Shown: positions 15,980 through 25,647, counted from the first letter of the stretch. The stretch: 64,000 nt of DNA from Chryseobacterium populi (GCF_000282115.1 NZ_AKJY01000027.1:1-64000); one strand, 5' to 3'. Notes: generated by a model from the letters alone, not told the origin. A program made the numbers and translations.

Positions 15980-17053
15980 TTATCTTCCGCCTCTGAAACC
16001 GCCGCCACCGCCGCCGGATCTGAATCCACCACTGCCACCGGAAGAACCGCCTCTGAAGCCGCCACTGCTTCCTGAACTTGAGTTGTTGAAACCACCGGAT
16101 CTGAAGCCACTGTCATTTCTGTATCTTGGCTGAGACTGTTGTTGGTCGTAATTATAGTTGGGTCTTGTCTGAGGATTCGGATTACGGTATCCGGATTGAT
16201 TTCTGAAGCCACCGTTATTCTGCTGTCTGAAGCCGCCATTAGTATTTCCTTGTCTGAAACCACCGTTGGCATTTTGTCTGAAGCCGCTATTCGCGTTCTG
16301 TCTGAATCCTGATCCGCTGTTTTTCAGACCTGATCCGTTCCCGTTTCTGAAACCTCCGTTGTATCCGTTATATTTTTTCAGGCCGTTACCGCCGGCATTG
16401 CTGTTAAATCCTCTTCCGTTGGCACCGCTTCTTCTGTAAACAGGATTGTAATATCCGTTCCCCCAGTATCCGCCTCCGTACCAGCCACCATAATATCCAC
16501 CCCAGAACGGGTCGTAATATCCCCAATATGGAGAATATCCATAACCCCAGTAAGGATTATATCCGCCCCAGCCCCAGGAATTTCCCCAGCCGAAAGACAT
16601 ACCGAAGCTCCAGCCCCAGCCTCTGTTCCAGCCCCAATAAGGACTGTAACCTCCATACCAGCCCCAAGGTGAGCCCCAGCTCCATGAATTATCATAATAA
16701 TTCGTTTGAGAACCGGCAAAATTTCCCCAGTCAGAATCTGTGGCATTCCCATTCCAGTTGGTATCACTCCATGAGTTATATCTGTTATCCTGTTCCTGGG
16801 AATTGGCTTCCGCATTTTGTATAACGTTTGAATCTTGATAATAGTCGTAGTAGTCTCCTACTCTGTTTCCGCCATCATTGATGATCACTCCTTCTGGCAG
16901 TGTATCTTTGTTGGGATCATAATAGACCCCGTCGGTCTCGCTATACCCACCCATTTGGGTTCCGCAAGACATCAGCAGTAATCCGCCTGATATAGCCAAA
17001 ATGCCTTTAGATTTTAGCAAACCAAACAAATTTTTATGTATATTTCTTTTCAT
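15980..17053 (-). CDS. Low-complexity W/Y/G-rich lipoprotein with an RGG-like tail
   Basis: The 357-residue product has a basic start, a hydrophobic stretch and a lipobox LLLMSC (C30), so it should be a lipoprotein. Residues about 90-210 are dominated by Trp, Tyr, Gly, Asn and Ser with recurring [22 protein letters not shown] units. From about 210 to the end the chain is Gly/Asn/Arg-rich with about a dozen GFR repeats, such as [20 protein letters not shown], ending in GGGGFRGGR. No catalytic domain is seen. It precedes and likely shares a transcript with the FadL-type protein and is divergent from ProRS. A structural or surface-binding role is a guess. Confidence 0.75.
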   Translation of the reverse strand: MKRNIHKNLFGLLKSKGILAISGGLLLMSCGTQMGGYSETDGVYYDPNKDTLPEGVIINDGGNRVGDYYDYYQDSNVIQNAEANSQEQDNRYNSWSDTNWNGNATDSDWGNFAGSQTNYYDNSWSWGSPWGWYGGYSPYWGWNRGWGWSFGMSFGWGNSWGWGGYNPYWGYGYSPYWGYYDPFWGGYYGGWYGGGYWGNGYYNPVYRRSGANGRGFNSNAGGNGLKKYNGYNGGFRNGNGSGLKNSGSGFRQNANSGFRQNANGGFRQGNTNGGFRQQNNGGFRNQSGYRNPNPQTRPNYNYDQQQSQPRYRNDSGFRSGGFNNSSSGSSGGFRGGSSGGSGGFRSGGGGGGFRGGR

Positions 17054-17080
17054 GATAACGTAAAAATTTTTAATTTAAAT

Positions 17081-17088
17081 TATATTTG
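17081..17088 (+). promoter_or_regulatory. -7 box TATATTTG for proS
   Basis: Predicts a 5' leader of roughly 100 nt before ATG 17198. That leader contains repeats and a hairpin (see 17095-17148). Confidence 0.6.
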
Positions 17089-17094
17089 CAATCT

Positions 17095-17148
17095 GTACCA
17101 AAAATGTACCAAAAACACTGGTAAAAAATCTATCAAAAATAGATTTTT
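17095..17148 (+). promoter_or_regulatory. Structured 5' leader of proS
   Basis: GTACCAAAAA occurs twice 11 nt apart (17095-17104, 17106-17115), with an inverted TGGTA at 17119-17123. A terminator-like hairpin follows: AAAAATCTAT (17124-17133) with ATAGATTTTT (17139-17148) and a T-rich 3' side. A mini-ORF MYQKHW starts at 17104. No run of Pro codons and no T-box consensus were found, so the regulatory logic is unclear. Confidence 0.4.
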
Positions 17149-17197
17149 ATTTTTAGATAACAATAATATAGAAAAGTTAAAAAAATTAAAAAAAATA

Positions 17198-18673
17198 ATG
17201 GCAAAATTAACCTCAAGAAGCGAAGATTACAGCAAATGGTATAACGAATTGGTTGTAAAAGCAGATTTAGCTGAAAACTCAGGGGTGCGGGGATGCATGG
17301 TGATCAAGCCATACGGATATGCAATCTGGGAAAAAATGCGTGATGAAATGGACAAAAAGTTTAAAGAAACAGGTCACGTTAATGCTTATTTTCCGCTTTT
17401 TGTGCCCAAGAGCTTGTTTGAGGCAGAAGAAAAAAATGCAGAAGGCTTTGCAAAAGAATGTGCCGTTGTTACCCATTACAGATTAAAAACAGATCCGGAT
17501 AATCCACATAAACTAATCGTGGACCCGGATGCTAAACTGGAAGAAGAACTCATTGTACGTCCAACTTCAGAAGCAATTATCTGGAATACTTATAAAAACT
17601 GGATTCAGTCTTACAGAGACTTACCGATATTGATTAACCAATGGGCCAATGTTGTACGCTGGGAAATGAGAACCCGTTTATTTTTAAGAACGGCAGAATT
17701 TTTATGGCAGGAAGGGCACACCGCTCATGCTACCAAAGATGAGGCTGTGGAAGAAGCGGAAAAAATGAACAAGGTATATGCAGATTTCGCTGAAAACTTT
17801 ATGGCAATGCCGGTTATCCAGGGATTAAAGACTCCATCCGAAAGATTTGCAGGAGCTGATGAAACCTATTGCATCGAAGCATTAATGCAGGATGGTAAAG
17901 CTCTTCAGGCGGGAACTTCTCACTTCTTAGGACAGAATTTCGCAAAAGCTTTTGACGTAAAATTCACCAATAAAGAAGGAAAAATAGAATATGCTTGGGC
18001 TACTTCATGGGGCACTTCCACCCGTTTGATGGGAGCTTTGATCATGACCCACTCCGATGATTTCGGATTGGTACTGCCTCCTACTTTAGCCCCGATCCAG
18101 GTGGTTATTGTCCCTATCTTCAAAGGAGAAGAACAGTTAGACCAGATCAGCGAGGTTGCACTGGATATCCAGGCTAAATTAAAAGCTAAAGGTATTTCTG
18201 TGAAGTTCGATAATGATACCCATAATAAGCCGGGCTGGAAATTTGCAGAATACGAATTAAAAGGAGTTCCTGTAAGAATTGCAATCGGGCCAAAGGATCT
18301 TGAAAACAAATCCGTAGAAATCGCAAGAAGAGATAATCTTACCAAAGAAACTCATTCTATTGAAGGGCTGGATTCCTATATTGATGAACTATTGAAAACG
18401 ATCCAGAAAGACCTTTACAATAGGGCCTTAAACTTCAGAAAGGATAATATCACTAAAGCAGATACCTATGAAGAGTTTAAAAAAGTTCTGGAAGAAAAAG
18501 GAGGTTTTATTTATGCTCATTGGGATGGTACAGCTGAAGAAGAAGAACAGATCAAAGAAGAAACAAAGGCAACAATCAGGTGTATTCCTTTGGATGATGA
18601 CGTAGAAGCAGGCATTTCGCTTATTTCCGGAAAACCGTCACAGAGACGTGTACTATTTGCTAAAGCCTATTAA
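17198..18673 (+). CDS. proS: Prolyl-tRNA synthetase (short, archaeal/eukaryote-like type)
   Basis: This 491-residue cytoplasmic class II synthetase charges tRNA-Pro. The class II motif region [16 protein letters not shown], motif 2 [20 protein letters not shown] and the motif 3 arginine-containing [14 protein letters not shown] are visible, followed by the anticodon-binding domain ([12 protein letters not shown]) and the C-terminal ProRS-type domain. The length and absence of an editing insert place it in the short ProRS group usual in Bacteroidota. ATG 17198 is chosen because [19 protein letters not shown] opens like the family. The longer reading frame upstream is untranslated leader. Confidence 0.95.
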   Translation: MAKLTSRSEDYSKWYNELVVKADLAENSGVRGCMVIKPYGYAIWEKMRDEMDKKFKETGHVNAYFPLFVPKSLFEAEEKNAEGFAKECAVVTHYRLKTDPDNPHKLIVDPDAKLEEELIVRPTSEAIIWNTYKNWIQSYRDLPILINQWANVVRWEMRTRLFLRTAEFLWQEGHTAHATKDEAVEEAEKMNKVYADFAENFMAMPVIQGLKTPSERFAGADETYCIEALMQDGKALQAGTSHFLGQNFAKAFDVKFTNKEGKIEYAWATSWGTSTRLMGALIMTHSDDFGLVLPPTLAPIQVVIVPIFKGEEQLDQISEVALDIQAKLKAKGISVKFDNDTHNKPGWKFAEYELKGVPVRIAIGPKDLENKSVEIARRDNLTKETHSIEGLDSYIDELLKTIQKDLYNRALNFRKDNITKADTYEEFKKVLEEKGGFIYAHWDGTAEEEEQIKEETKATIRCIPLDDDVEAGISLISGKPSQRRVLFAKAY

Positions 18674-18700
18674 AATTTTGATAATTTTTCAAAATTTTAA
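18670..18700 (+). terminator. AT-rich hairpin overlapping the proS stop
   Basis: A 12-bp stem (18670-18681 with 18689-18700), nearly all A-T, overlaps the TAA at 18671-18673. Weak as a terminator because it has a single G-C pair and no clean U tract. Confidence 0.35.
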
Positions 18701-18790
18701 TTAAAGTTTAAAGAAATATTTAAAGAAACTAACTTTTAAGCAGATTTTTTGTTTAAATTTATAACAACATTAATCTCAAAAAAATTTATT

Positions 18791-20098
18791 ATGTCTTTAA
18801 ACGTCATCGACTTAATTAAAGGACAATTGGGTCCTGCTTTAGTGTCTCAGGCTGCATCACAGCTCGGAGAAAGTGAATCTGGTATTTCAAAAGCAATTGG
18901 AGGCCTTTTGCCGGCAGTTGTGGGAGGATTAGCAAACAATGCAGACAATCCCGGAGTTTTAGATGCAATTAGTGGAGCCTCATCCAGCGGGATTTTAGGA
19001 AATCTTCTCGGGAACTCTTCTAATAACTCTATTATCTCTACTTTGCTGTCATCAATTTTTGGTGATAAAATTGGAGGATTGGTCAACTCAATTGCTACTT
19101 TTGCGGGGATCAGTAATAATTCATCAAGTTCTTTATTAAATTTGGTGACAGGAGCCACATTAGGATCTGTCGGGAAATATGCGGCCGATAATAATCTGGA
19201 TAAGTCCGGTATTTCAGGTCTGCTGAATGACCAGAAAGGAATTATTTCCACCTTGTTACCTGCAGGGCTTTCTTTAGCATCATTAAATATTGGTGACTGG
19301 GCTAAAGGATATAAGTTTGATAATGATAATGATGCAATAAAAACACCGCCTCAGGAAGAACCTAAAATAGAAGTTACCAGAAGTACCACTCCTACCGGAA
19401 CCAATCCGGACAGGAATAATGAAAGTGGCGGTGGCGGCTCTATATGGAAATGGCTGCTTCCGCTTCTGTTACTGATTGCAGCTGCCTATTTCTTATGGAA
19501 GCAATGTGAGAAAAAAGAAACAACCACCACAACGGTTGCAGGGGACTCTACTGGTACACCTATGGATACAGCAACGGCAGTTTCTCCGGCAGATACCGCA
19601 GCAGCAATGCCTGCTACCACAAAAACCGATGAGAATATCGACCTGAACGGTACAATTCTTAAAGGATATAAAGGCGGAATGGAAGATCAGATGATTGCTT
19701 TCCTGAAATCTGATGGCTACAAAAATGCTAAAGATGATGCTGCTTTGAAAGATAAATGGTATGATTTTGACCATGTAAATTTCAAAATGGGAAGCTCTAC
19801 CGAATTGGAAGCAGGTTCTCAGGGACAGCTTGAAAATCTGTCAGCAATTTTAAAAGCTTTCCCCGATGCCAAAATTAAAATTGGAGGGTATACAGATAAA
19901 GTGGGTAATGAAGCCAATAATGTAAAACTTTCAACAGCCAGAGCTACTTTTATCAAAGATTGGCTTGGGAAACAAGGGGTTGGAGCACAGGTTTTAGAAG
20001 CTGAAGGCTACGGAAGCAAATTTGCTACAGTAGATGCCAAAGCTTCTGACGCCGAAAGAGCTGTTGACAGAAAAATGGCAGTAAGATTTGCAAAATAA
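18791..20098 (+). CDS. DUF937 (YidB-like) plus OmpA-domain membrane protein
   Basis: The 435-residue protein combines an N-terminal DUF937 region (about 1-175, Gly/Ser-rich helices with IGGLLPAVVGGLANN), a short linker, a single transmembrane segment (KWLLPLLLLIAAAYFLW, about 219-236), a Thr/Ala-rich linker, and a C-terminal OmpA-like peptidoglycan-binding domain (about 330-435, with the NVKLSTARA and GYTDKVGNEANN signature elements). The likely topology is DUF937 in the cytoplasm and OmpA domain in the periplasm. ATG 18791 (MSLNVIDLIKG) is preferred over one 42 nt upstream. The OmpA part suggests a link to the cell wall. The DUF937 role is unknown. Confidence 0.85.
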   Translation: MSLNVIDLIKGQLGPALVSQAASQLGESESGISKAIGGLLPAVVGGLANNADNPGVLDAISGASSSGILGNLLGNSSNNSIISTLLSSIFGDKIGGLVNSIATFAGISNNSSSSLLNLVTGATLGSVGKYAADNNLDKSGISGLLNDQKGIISTLLPAGLSLASLNIGDWAKGYKFDNDNDAIKTPPQEEPKIEVTRSTTPTGTNPDRNNESGGGGSIWKWLLPLLLLIAAAYFLWKQCEKKETTTTTVAGDSTGTPMDTATAVSPADTAAAMPATTKTDENIDLNGTILKGYKGGMEDQMIAFLKSDGYKNAKDDAALKDKWYDFDHVNFKMGSSTELEAGSQGQLENLSAILKAFPDAKIKIGGYTDKVGNEANNVKLSTARATFIKDWLGKQGVGAQVLEAEGYGSKFATVDAKASDAERAVDRKMAVRFAK

Positions 20099-20120
20099 TC
20101 TTTCAACAATATAAATTTAA

Positions 20121-20150
20121 AATCCCGGAAAAATTTTCCGGGATTTTTTC
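20121..20150 (+). terminator. Intrinsic terminator of the DUF937-OmpA gene
   Basis: A 12-bp perfect stem (20121-20132 with 20134-20145) with T tract, 22 nt after the stop codon. In practice the central A/T pairs form the loop. Confidence 0.88.
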
Positions 20151-20183
20151 TTTTCGTATGTATGGTTTTTTCATTTATTTAAT

Positions 20184-20191
20184 TACATTTG
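20184..20191 (+). promoter_or_regulatory. -7 box TACATTTG for the Nramp gene
   Basis: Ends 19 nt before ATG 20211. A small dyad GTTAG...CTAAC (20191-20206) sits between box and start, a possible site for a metal regulator. Confidence 0.55.
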
Positions 20192-20210
20192 TTAGTCAAT
20201 TCTAACATTT

Positions 20211-21545
20211 ATGAATTTTAATTTAAAAAACGCCTGGCGTAAAGATAAATCAACACCTTCATTATCGGAAGTTTATTCGTCCATTAAAGTCCCAAAAAAT
20301 GGGAGTTTCTGGAGAAAATATCTGGCCTTTGCAGGTCCTGGGCTTATGGTTGCTGTTGGATATATGGATCCCGGAAACTGGGCTACGGATATTGCCGGTG
20401 GCGCTCAGTTTGGCTATACTCTGCTTTCCGTAATTCTTATTTCAAATATTTTTGCGATGGTTTTGCAGCATTTATCCGTAAAATTAGGCGTTGTTGCAGA
20501 AAGAGATCTGGCACAGGCCTGCAGAGATCATTTTAATCCTACCACCAACTTTATCCTCTGGATACTTTGTGAAATTGCTATTGCAGCCTGTGATTTAGCC
20601 GAAGTAATCGGTTCTGCCATTGCCTTAAACTTACTTTTCCATATTCCATTGACGTGGGGAATTGTTATTACAACAGTGGATGTACTGATCATCCTGCTTC
20701 TTCAGGCAAAAGGTTTCAGATGGATTGAAAGTATCGTCGGCGGGCTTATATTCATTATTCTCGCCTGTTTTATTTATGAGATCGTCATCTCAAAACCTGC
20801 AGTCAATGAGATTTTAGGAGGCCTGGTTCCGCAAAAAGAGATTATCCAGAATCCCGCAATGCTCTATATTGCAATAGGAATCCTTGGAGCAACCGTGATG
20901 CCCCATAATCTCTATCTCCACAGCAGCATTGTACAGACAAGAGACTATACCCGTGACCGTGAAGGAAAAAAGGAAGCAATAAAATTTGCCACTCTAGACA
21001 GTACGGTTTCCTTAATGCTGGCTTTTTTTATCAACGGAGCCATACTCATTCTGGCAGCTGCAACGTTCCATATCACCGGCAATAAGCACGTTGCTGATAT
21101 TCATGATGCCTATAAAATGTTAACGCCTATTTTAGGGGCCTCCATGGCAAGCATTGCGTTTGCCATTGCTTTATTAGCCTCAGGTCAAAACTCAACATTA
21201 ACGGGAACTTTAGCCGGACAAATCGTTATGGAAGGCTTCCTCAACATAAGACTGAAACCCTGGCTGCGAAGATTAATAACAAGGCTTATTGCGGTAATTC
21301 CGGCATTAATCGTTACCATCCTGTATGGTGAAGAGGGAACGACGGAATTATTGGTTTTAAGCCAGGTTATTTTATCCATGCAGCTAAGCTTTGCGGTAGT
21401 TCCCCTGGTTATGTTTACCAGCGATAAAGCCAAAATGGGTGAATTTGTCAATAAGCCATTTCTAAAGGTTTGTGTCTGGATAATTTCTTTTATCATTATT
21501 ATTTTAAACCTTTATTTATTATACCAGACTTTTTTTGGAGAATAG
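20211..21545 (+). CDS. mntH: Nramp-family divalent metal:proton symporter (MntH-like)
   Basis: The 444-residue inner-membrane protein has about 11 transmembrane segments. The metal-binding helix 1 reads YMDPGNWATD (51-60) and helix 6 contains VMPHNLYLHSS (229-239), the two signature sites of Nramp manganese/iron transporters. Length matches the family. It follows the DUF937-OmpA terminator and has its own promoter, so it is probably monocistronic. Mn(II) as main substrate is the usual bacterial case. Confidence 0.93.
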   Translation: MNFNLKNAWRKDKSTPSLSEVYSSIKVPKNGSFWRKYLAFAGPGLMVAVGYMDPGNWATDIAGGAQFGYTLLSVILISNIFAMVLQHLSVKLGVVAERDLAQACRDHFNPTTNFILWILCEIAIAACDLAEVIGSAIALNLLFHIPLTWGIVITTVDVLIILLLQAKGFRWIESIVGGLIFIILACFIYEIVISKPAVNEILGGLVPQKEIIQNPAMLYIAIGILGATVMPHNLYLHSSIVQTRDYTRDREGKKEAIKFATLDSTVSLMLAFFINGAILILAAATFHITGNKHVADIHDAYKMLTPILGASMASIAFAIALLASGQNSTLTGTLAGQIVMEGFLNIRLKPWLRRLITRLIAVIPALIVTILYGEEGTTELLVLSQVILSMQLSFAVVPLVMFTSDKAKMGEFVNKPFLKVCVWIISFIIIILNLYLLYQTFFGE

Positions 21546-21677
21546 TCAATAGTGAAAACTGAATTGTGAGAGGTGAATTTATATCATTTGCCAATTTTAA
21601 ATATCCGGATTCTTAATAAAATCAATATTGAAAATAAAGACAGGTTTAAAAATTGACTATTGACTTTTCACTATTGA
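21546..21677. repeat. Heptamer-phased inverted repeat, locus 1
   Basis: 13-bp perfect arms (21546-21558 with 21665-21677) lie inside longer imperfect arms built from 7-nt units such as GTCAATA and GTGAAAA. The 107-bp interior has no gene. Confidence 0.6.
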
Positions 21678-21775
21678 TCTTTCACCATATCCGCTTTCAC
21701 TTTTTGTGACTTAATGTCCAGATTTCTTATTTGGCCGAATCTTTGACTAAAACATCTTTAAAATAGTTATTGAAC

Positions 21776-22312
21776 ATGGAAAATCAGGATATCAACGAAG
21801 AAAACATCAATAAACAAGAAGAAAACAACATTCAGAACGAAACATCTTCTGAAGAAAATGTGACAAATACTCCTACTGCAGAAGAACTTTTGGCAGAAGA
21901 AAAAGATCGTTACATCCGTCTTTATGCAGAATTTGAAAATTATAAAAAAAGAACTTCCAAAGAGAAAATGGAATTCTTCCAATATGCCAATCAGGATATG
22001 ATGGTTTCTATGCTTGGGGTTTTGGATGATTTCGAAAGGGCCTTAAAAGAAATTGCTAAAAACGGAAATCCTTCAGATCTTCAGGGGGTTGAACTTATTT
22101 ATCAGAAATTCAAAAATAAACTGACTGAAAAAGGGTTAAAAACTATGGAAGTAAAAGCCGGAGACAGCTTTAATGTAGATCTTCACGAAGCGATTACCCA
22201 AATCCCTGCCCCTTCAGAAGATTTAAAGGGTAAAATTGTAGATGTTATCGAAACCGGCTATACTTTAGGTGATAAAGTAATCCGTTTTGCAAAAGTGGTA
22301 ACGGGAAATTAA
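21776..22312 (+). CDS. grpE: GrpE nucleotide exchange factor
   Basis: The 178-residue cochaperone releases ADP from DnaK. It has an acidic, disordered N-terminus (about 1-40), a long coiled-coil region (EELLAEEKDRYIRLYAEFEN) with the GrpE core YKKRTSKEKMEFFQYAN, and the C-terminal beta domain signature near residues 120-170 (VDLHEAITQIPAP...GKIVDVIETGYTL). ATG 21776 is taken rather than the TTG 6 nt upstream. It is followed by dnaJ at 98 nt, the usual grpE-dnaJ order. The gap contains an imperfect inverted repeat. Confidence 0.95.
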   Translation: MENQDINEENINKQEENNIQNETSSEENVTNTPTAEELLAEEKDRYIRLYAEFENYKKRTSKEKMEFFQYANQDMMVSMLGVLDDFERALKEIAKNGNPSDLQGVELIYQKFKNKLTEKGLKTMEVKAGDSFNVDLHEAITQIPAPSEDLKGKIVDVIETGYTLGDKVIRFAKVVTGN

Positions 22313-22322
22313 TATTAATAAG

Positions 22323-22390
22323 TGATAAATGATGAGTGGTAATGGTTTATATTTACTTCTTCCTCTCTGAATTTTTATTATCATTTATCA
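22323..22390. repeat. Heptamer-phased inverted repeat, locus 2 (grpE-dnaJ gap)
   Basis: TGATAAATGAT (22323-22333) pairs with ATCATTTATCA (22380-22390). Flanking imperfect 7-nt units extend both arms. It sits between two cotranscribed chaperone genes. Confidence 0.5.
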
Positions 22391-22410
22391 ATAATCAATC
22401 ATAAATTGTC

Positions 22411-23529
22411 ATGTCAAAAAGAGATTATTACGAGGTTCTTGAAATCAGCAAATCTGCATCAGCCGATGAAATAAAGAAAGCATACCGTAAAATGGCCATT
22501 AAATTTCACCCTGATAAAAATCCGGGAGATAAGGAAGCCGAAGAAAAATTTAAAGAGGCTGCTGAAGCTTACGAAGTATTAAGTGATGACCAGAAACGGG
22601 CGAGATATGACCAGTTTGGTCACGCAGGTGTTGGCGGAAACGGAGGATTCGGCGGTGGAGGATTCGGCGGCGGAATGAATATGGAAGATATTTTCAGCCA
22701 GTTTGGAGATATTTTCGGTGGTCATTTCGGTGGCGGTGGTTTTGGCGGCGGGGGACGTCAGCAGGTGAAAGGTTCTAATTTAAGGATCAGAATTAAACTG
22801 AATCTTGAAGAGATGGTGAACGGAACCCAGAAGACTCTTAAAGTAAAGAAAATGAAGATGGCGGAAGGCGCCACTTCAAAAACCTGTCCTACATGTAACG
22901 GTTCAGGGGTTCAGTTGAAAGTAATGAACACCATGTTCGGACAAATGCAAACCCAGACGACCTGTGGAACCTGTCAGGGAATCGGAAAAGTTGCGGATAA
23001 AATCCCGCCAGGTGCCAATGCACAAGGCTTGGTAAAGGATGAAGAAGAAATCACAATCAATATTCCAGCAGGAGCAAGAGACGGAATTCAGCTTAATGTA
23101 AGAGGAAAAGGGAATGACGCTCCATTCGGTGGAATCCCTGGAGATCTATTGGTGATTGTAGAAGAGGAAGTAGATAAAGTAATCAAAAGAGAAGGTGACA
23201 ATCTTCACCAGGAATTATACATTTCATTTGCAGAAGCAGCATTGGGAACTAAAAAAGAAGTTCCTACCGTTGGCGGAAAAGTGAAGATCACGATCGAACC
23301 TGGAACACAGTCCGGAAAAATTCTAAGATTAGCAGGAAAAGGCCTTCCAAGTATCGACAGCTATGGTAAAGGTGATATGTTTATTCATATCAATGTATGG
23401 ACACCGCAAAAGCTGACAAAAGAACAGAAAGAATTCTTCGAAAACCAGATGTCAAGCGGAGAAATGGTTGCAGAACCTTCCGGAAAAGAAAAAACTTTCT
23501 TTGACAAAGTGAAAGATTTATTCAATTAA
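22411..23529 (+). CDS. dnaJ: Chaperone DnaJ with a reduced zinc domain
   Basis: The 372-residue Hsp40 stimulates DnaK ATPase and delivers clients. The J domain (1-70) has HPD at 33-35, the G/F-rich region spans about 72-117, and the C-terminal substrate domains run from about 120. The zinc region shows only two CxxCxGxG motifs (C159-C162 and C185-C188) where the E. coli protein has four, so one zinc site instead of two is expected. The rest of the length is normal, so this is a family variant and not a truncation. It follows grpE. Confidence 0.94.
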   Translation: MSKRDYYEVLEISKSASADEIKKAYRKMAIKFHPDKNPGDKEAEEKFKEAAEAYEVLSDDQKRARYDQFGHAGVGGNGGFGGGGFGGGMNMEDIFSQFGDIFGGHFGGGGFGGGGRQQVKGSNLRIRIKLNLEEMVNGTQKTLKVKKMKMAEGATSKTCPTCNGSGVQLKVMNTMFGQMQTQTTCGTCQGIGKVADKIPPGANAQGLVKDEEEITINIPAGARDGIQLNVRGKGNDAPFGGIPGDLLVIVEEEVDKVIKREGDNLHQELYISFAEAALGTKKEVPTVGGKVKITIEPGTQSGKILRLAGKGLPSIDSYGKGDMFIHINVWTPQKLTKEQKEFFENQMSSGEMVAEPSGKEKTFFDKVKDLFN

Positions 23530-23537
23530 AAATATCT

Positions 23538-23568
23538 AAGAGGCCTTAATTAAAGGTCTCTTTTTTTA
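23538..23568 (+). terminator. Intrinsic terminator of the grpE-dnaJ unit
   Basis: A 10-bp stem with one G-T pair (AAGAGGCCTT with AAGGTCTCTT) followed by a T tract, beginning 9 nt after the stop. Confidence 0.8.
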
Positions 23569-23598
23569 TTTCAAGCCTCAACGAAAATATAAGTAAGC

Positions 23599-24522
23599 TT
23601 AAAGCAGATATTTTATTTTCCTGTTGGCATATACCAGAAGTATGCTTACTATCAGCAATACCACTATAAAAACAGCAGTTTCATAAGCGGAGAAATGCCT
23701 TCCCAACATCAGCTTCATAAGAAGTGGATGAACCAGATAAATTGCTGTAGATAGGTTCGCTAAAATTTTAGAATCAGAAAGCAGTACTTTACTTTTGCCA
23801 TATAAAAACACTAGAGGACAGGCTATCATCAATGAAAAAAGCAGATCAATACTATCTTTTTTGTTTAATCCAATAAATTGATAATTACAAAAAGCTTCAA
23901 AAATAACCAACCCGGTTACCAGCAGAACCTGGAACAATGAAGGCTTTAACTTTACCTCTGTATTCAGCTTTTTAATCAGAAAACCTATTGAAAGAAAGGG
24001 AAAGCAAACAAATAAAAAATTCCGGTACAATGGATATGCATTTAAAGTGGAATCTGCTTTTCCAGGGAAAGGGTGAAGATTTCCCAAAAGCTGAATACCA
24101 TATCCACAACAGAATAATATCAGGCTCATTGCAGCCAGAGTAACGGTAGATTTCTTTCTTAAAAAAAACAATATAATGCCTGCAAAAAAAGTCCCGATCA
24201 GATACCACAAATGATGGTAACCAAAAATCACATTCAGTATCCATGAATCATCATCTTTCCAGAACGGAATATAGATAACCGACCAGAGCGCATACAGTAA
24301 AAATAGTCTTACCAGCCATTTTTTCAGTTTACCGGCAGTATCGATATGATAGAAATAATATCCCGTTATAATCAGAAAAACCGGCACTCCAATTCTAAAA
24401 AGCCCGTTAACCAATACATAGCTCAGCTTCGGATAAGAATCTCTCAAAAGATGCATATGTAAAAAAACGACAAAAAATGCCAGTATGATTTTCAGTACAT
24501 CTATGGATAAACTTCTCCTCAT
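23599..24522 (-). CDS. Acyltransferase 3 family membrane protein
   Basis: This 307-residue protein with about ten membrane segments fits the Acyl_transf_3 family (OafA/WecH-like), which O-acylates sugars or polymers. The N-terminal family motif is visible: RSLSIDVLKIILAFFVVFLHMH with the conserved His, followed by RIGVPVFLIITGYYF. The chain is shorter than OafA and has no soluble SGNH domain. Substrate unknown. It is the downstream gene of the DUF808 gene on the same strand (42 nt apart), which may form a unit. Confidence 0.85.
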   Translation of the reverse strand: MRRSLSIDVLKIILAFFVVFLHMHLLRDSYPKLSYVLVNGLFRIGVPVFLIITGYYFYHIDTAGKLKKWLVRLFLLYALWSVIYIPFWKDDDSWILNVIFGYHHLWYLIGTFFAGIILFFLRKKSTVTLAAMSLILFCCGYGIQLLGNLHPFPGKADSTLNAYPLYRNFLFVCFPFLSIGFLIKKLNTEVKLKPSLFQVLLVTGLVIFEAFCNYQFIGLNKKDSIDLLFSLMIACPLVFLYGKSKVLLSDSKILANLSTAIYLVHPLLMKLMLGRHFSAYETAVFIVVLLIVSILLVYANRKIKYLL

Positions 24523-24564
24523 ATTTTAAATATAACTGATATTCTGAAGTTTTACAGACAAAAT

Positions 24565-25446
24565 CTATCTGCGGATAACAAGGGAATATATTTTCTTTCC
24601 CAGGGTAAAAATAGCTACAGCTGCAAGCCCACCTGCAATTCCGAATGTAAATTCTTTCAATATGGATGGCCAGGTCGGAAATAACTCATGAAGGTAATGG
24701 ATATTATGAGCAAAAATGCCTCCCGATACCAGAATCAGAGCAATGGTGCCCACTACTCCCAACATTTTAATAATAACCGGCAGGGCTTTGACCAATAAAT
24801 GTCCTAATTTTGAAAAAAAACCTTTGTCATTGCTTTTTCTGATCAGCTTAAACCCGGCGTCATCCATTCTTACAATCAGAGCAACGATTCCGTAAACCCC
24901 TACCGTTGCTAAAAACGAAACAAAAGTCACCGTAAGAATCTGGGTCAGCAAAGGATGATTTTCCTGGATCACAGTTCCCAAAGCAATAATTACAATTTCT
25001 ATGGAAAGGATAAAGTCTGTAGTAATCGCAGATTTTATTTTTGCTTTTTCAGAGTCTTCAGAATCTTCACTTTTCGTGCTTTCTTCTACCACTTCATGCC
25101 CTTTTTTGGCACGGTGAAACAGAAATTCGATAATCTTTTCCATACCTTCAAATGCCAGGTACAGACCTCCCAGGATAAGAATAACTTCGATCGCCGGCTT
25201 GTACAGCCAGTTAAGCAAAAACGCAACAGGAAGTATAATTAATTTATTGATGAAAGAACCTTTTGTAATCGCCCATAAAACCGGCAATTCCCGGGAAGAA
25301 AGAAATCCGGTGGCTTTTTCCGCATTTACAGCTAAATCATCTCCTAAAATCCCTGCTGTTTTCTGTGTTGCCAGTTTACTTGTAACGGCCACATCATCCA
25401 TCAAAGCCGCGATATCATCTAAAATTGCAAAGAAACCGGATGCCAT
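24565..25446 (-). CDS. DUF808 (YedI-like) membrane protein
   Basis: The 293-residue protein opens with MASGFFAILDDIAALMDDVA, the conserved start of the DUF808/YedI family, followed by LATQKTAGILGDDLAVNAEKA. About six hydrophobic segments and a charged cytoplasmic loop near residues 110-135 (EESTKSEDSEDSEKAK) are present. The biochemical function of the family is not established. It is transcribed from a -7 box at 25484-25491. Confidence 0.9.
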   Translation of the reverse strand: MASGFFAILDDIAALMDDVAVTSKLATQKTAGILGDDLAVNAEKATGFLSSRELPVLWAITKGSFINKLIILPVAFLLNWLYKPAIEVILILGGLYLAFEGMEKIIEFLFHRAKKGHEVVEESTKSEDSEDSEKAKIKSAITTDFILSIEIVIIALGTVIQENHPLLTQILTVTFVSFLATVGVYGIVALIVRMDDAGFKLIRKSNDKGFFSKLGHLLVKALPVIIKMLGVVGTIALILVSGGIFAHNIHYLHELFPTWPSILKEFTFGIAGGLAAVAIFTLGKKIYSLVIRR

Positions 25447-25483
25447 ATTATTTTAATCTTTTTTTAATATATGTTAAGTCGGA

Positions 25484-25491
25484 CAAAAATA
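25484..25491 (-). promoter_or_regulatory. -7 box TATTTTTG for the DUF808 gene
   Basis: Minus-strand match 37 nt upstream of ATG 25446. Confidence 0.55.
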
Positions 25492-25647
25492 GTTATTTAA
25501 TTCTAGTTTTCATTTTCTTTTAGAATGAATTTAACAAAGAAAAGATAATCATATCAAAAAAGAGATGAGAATTAAATTTATTTTTTCAAGCTAAAAATCA
25601 ACATTCAGTAAGAGAAAAATCATAAGACCCCGACTACTTTTTACCAC

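Noticed and set aside
15949..16815. Long open frames overlapping the W/Y/G-rich lipoprotein on both strands (e.g. 15949-16272 and 16378-16815 minus, 16528-16824 plus)
   Set aside because: Frame effects of the low-complexity gene. Their products show no domain, signal peptide or sensible composition, and the lipoprotein frame has a lipobox and in-frame repeats.
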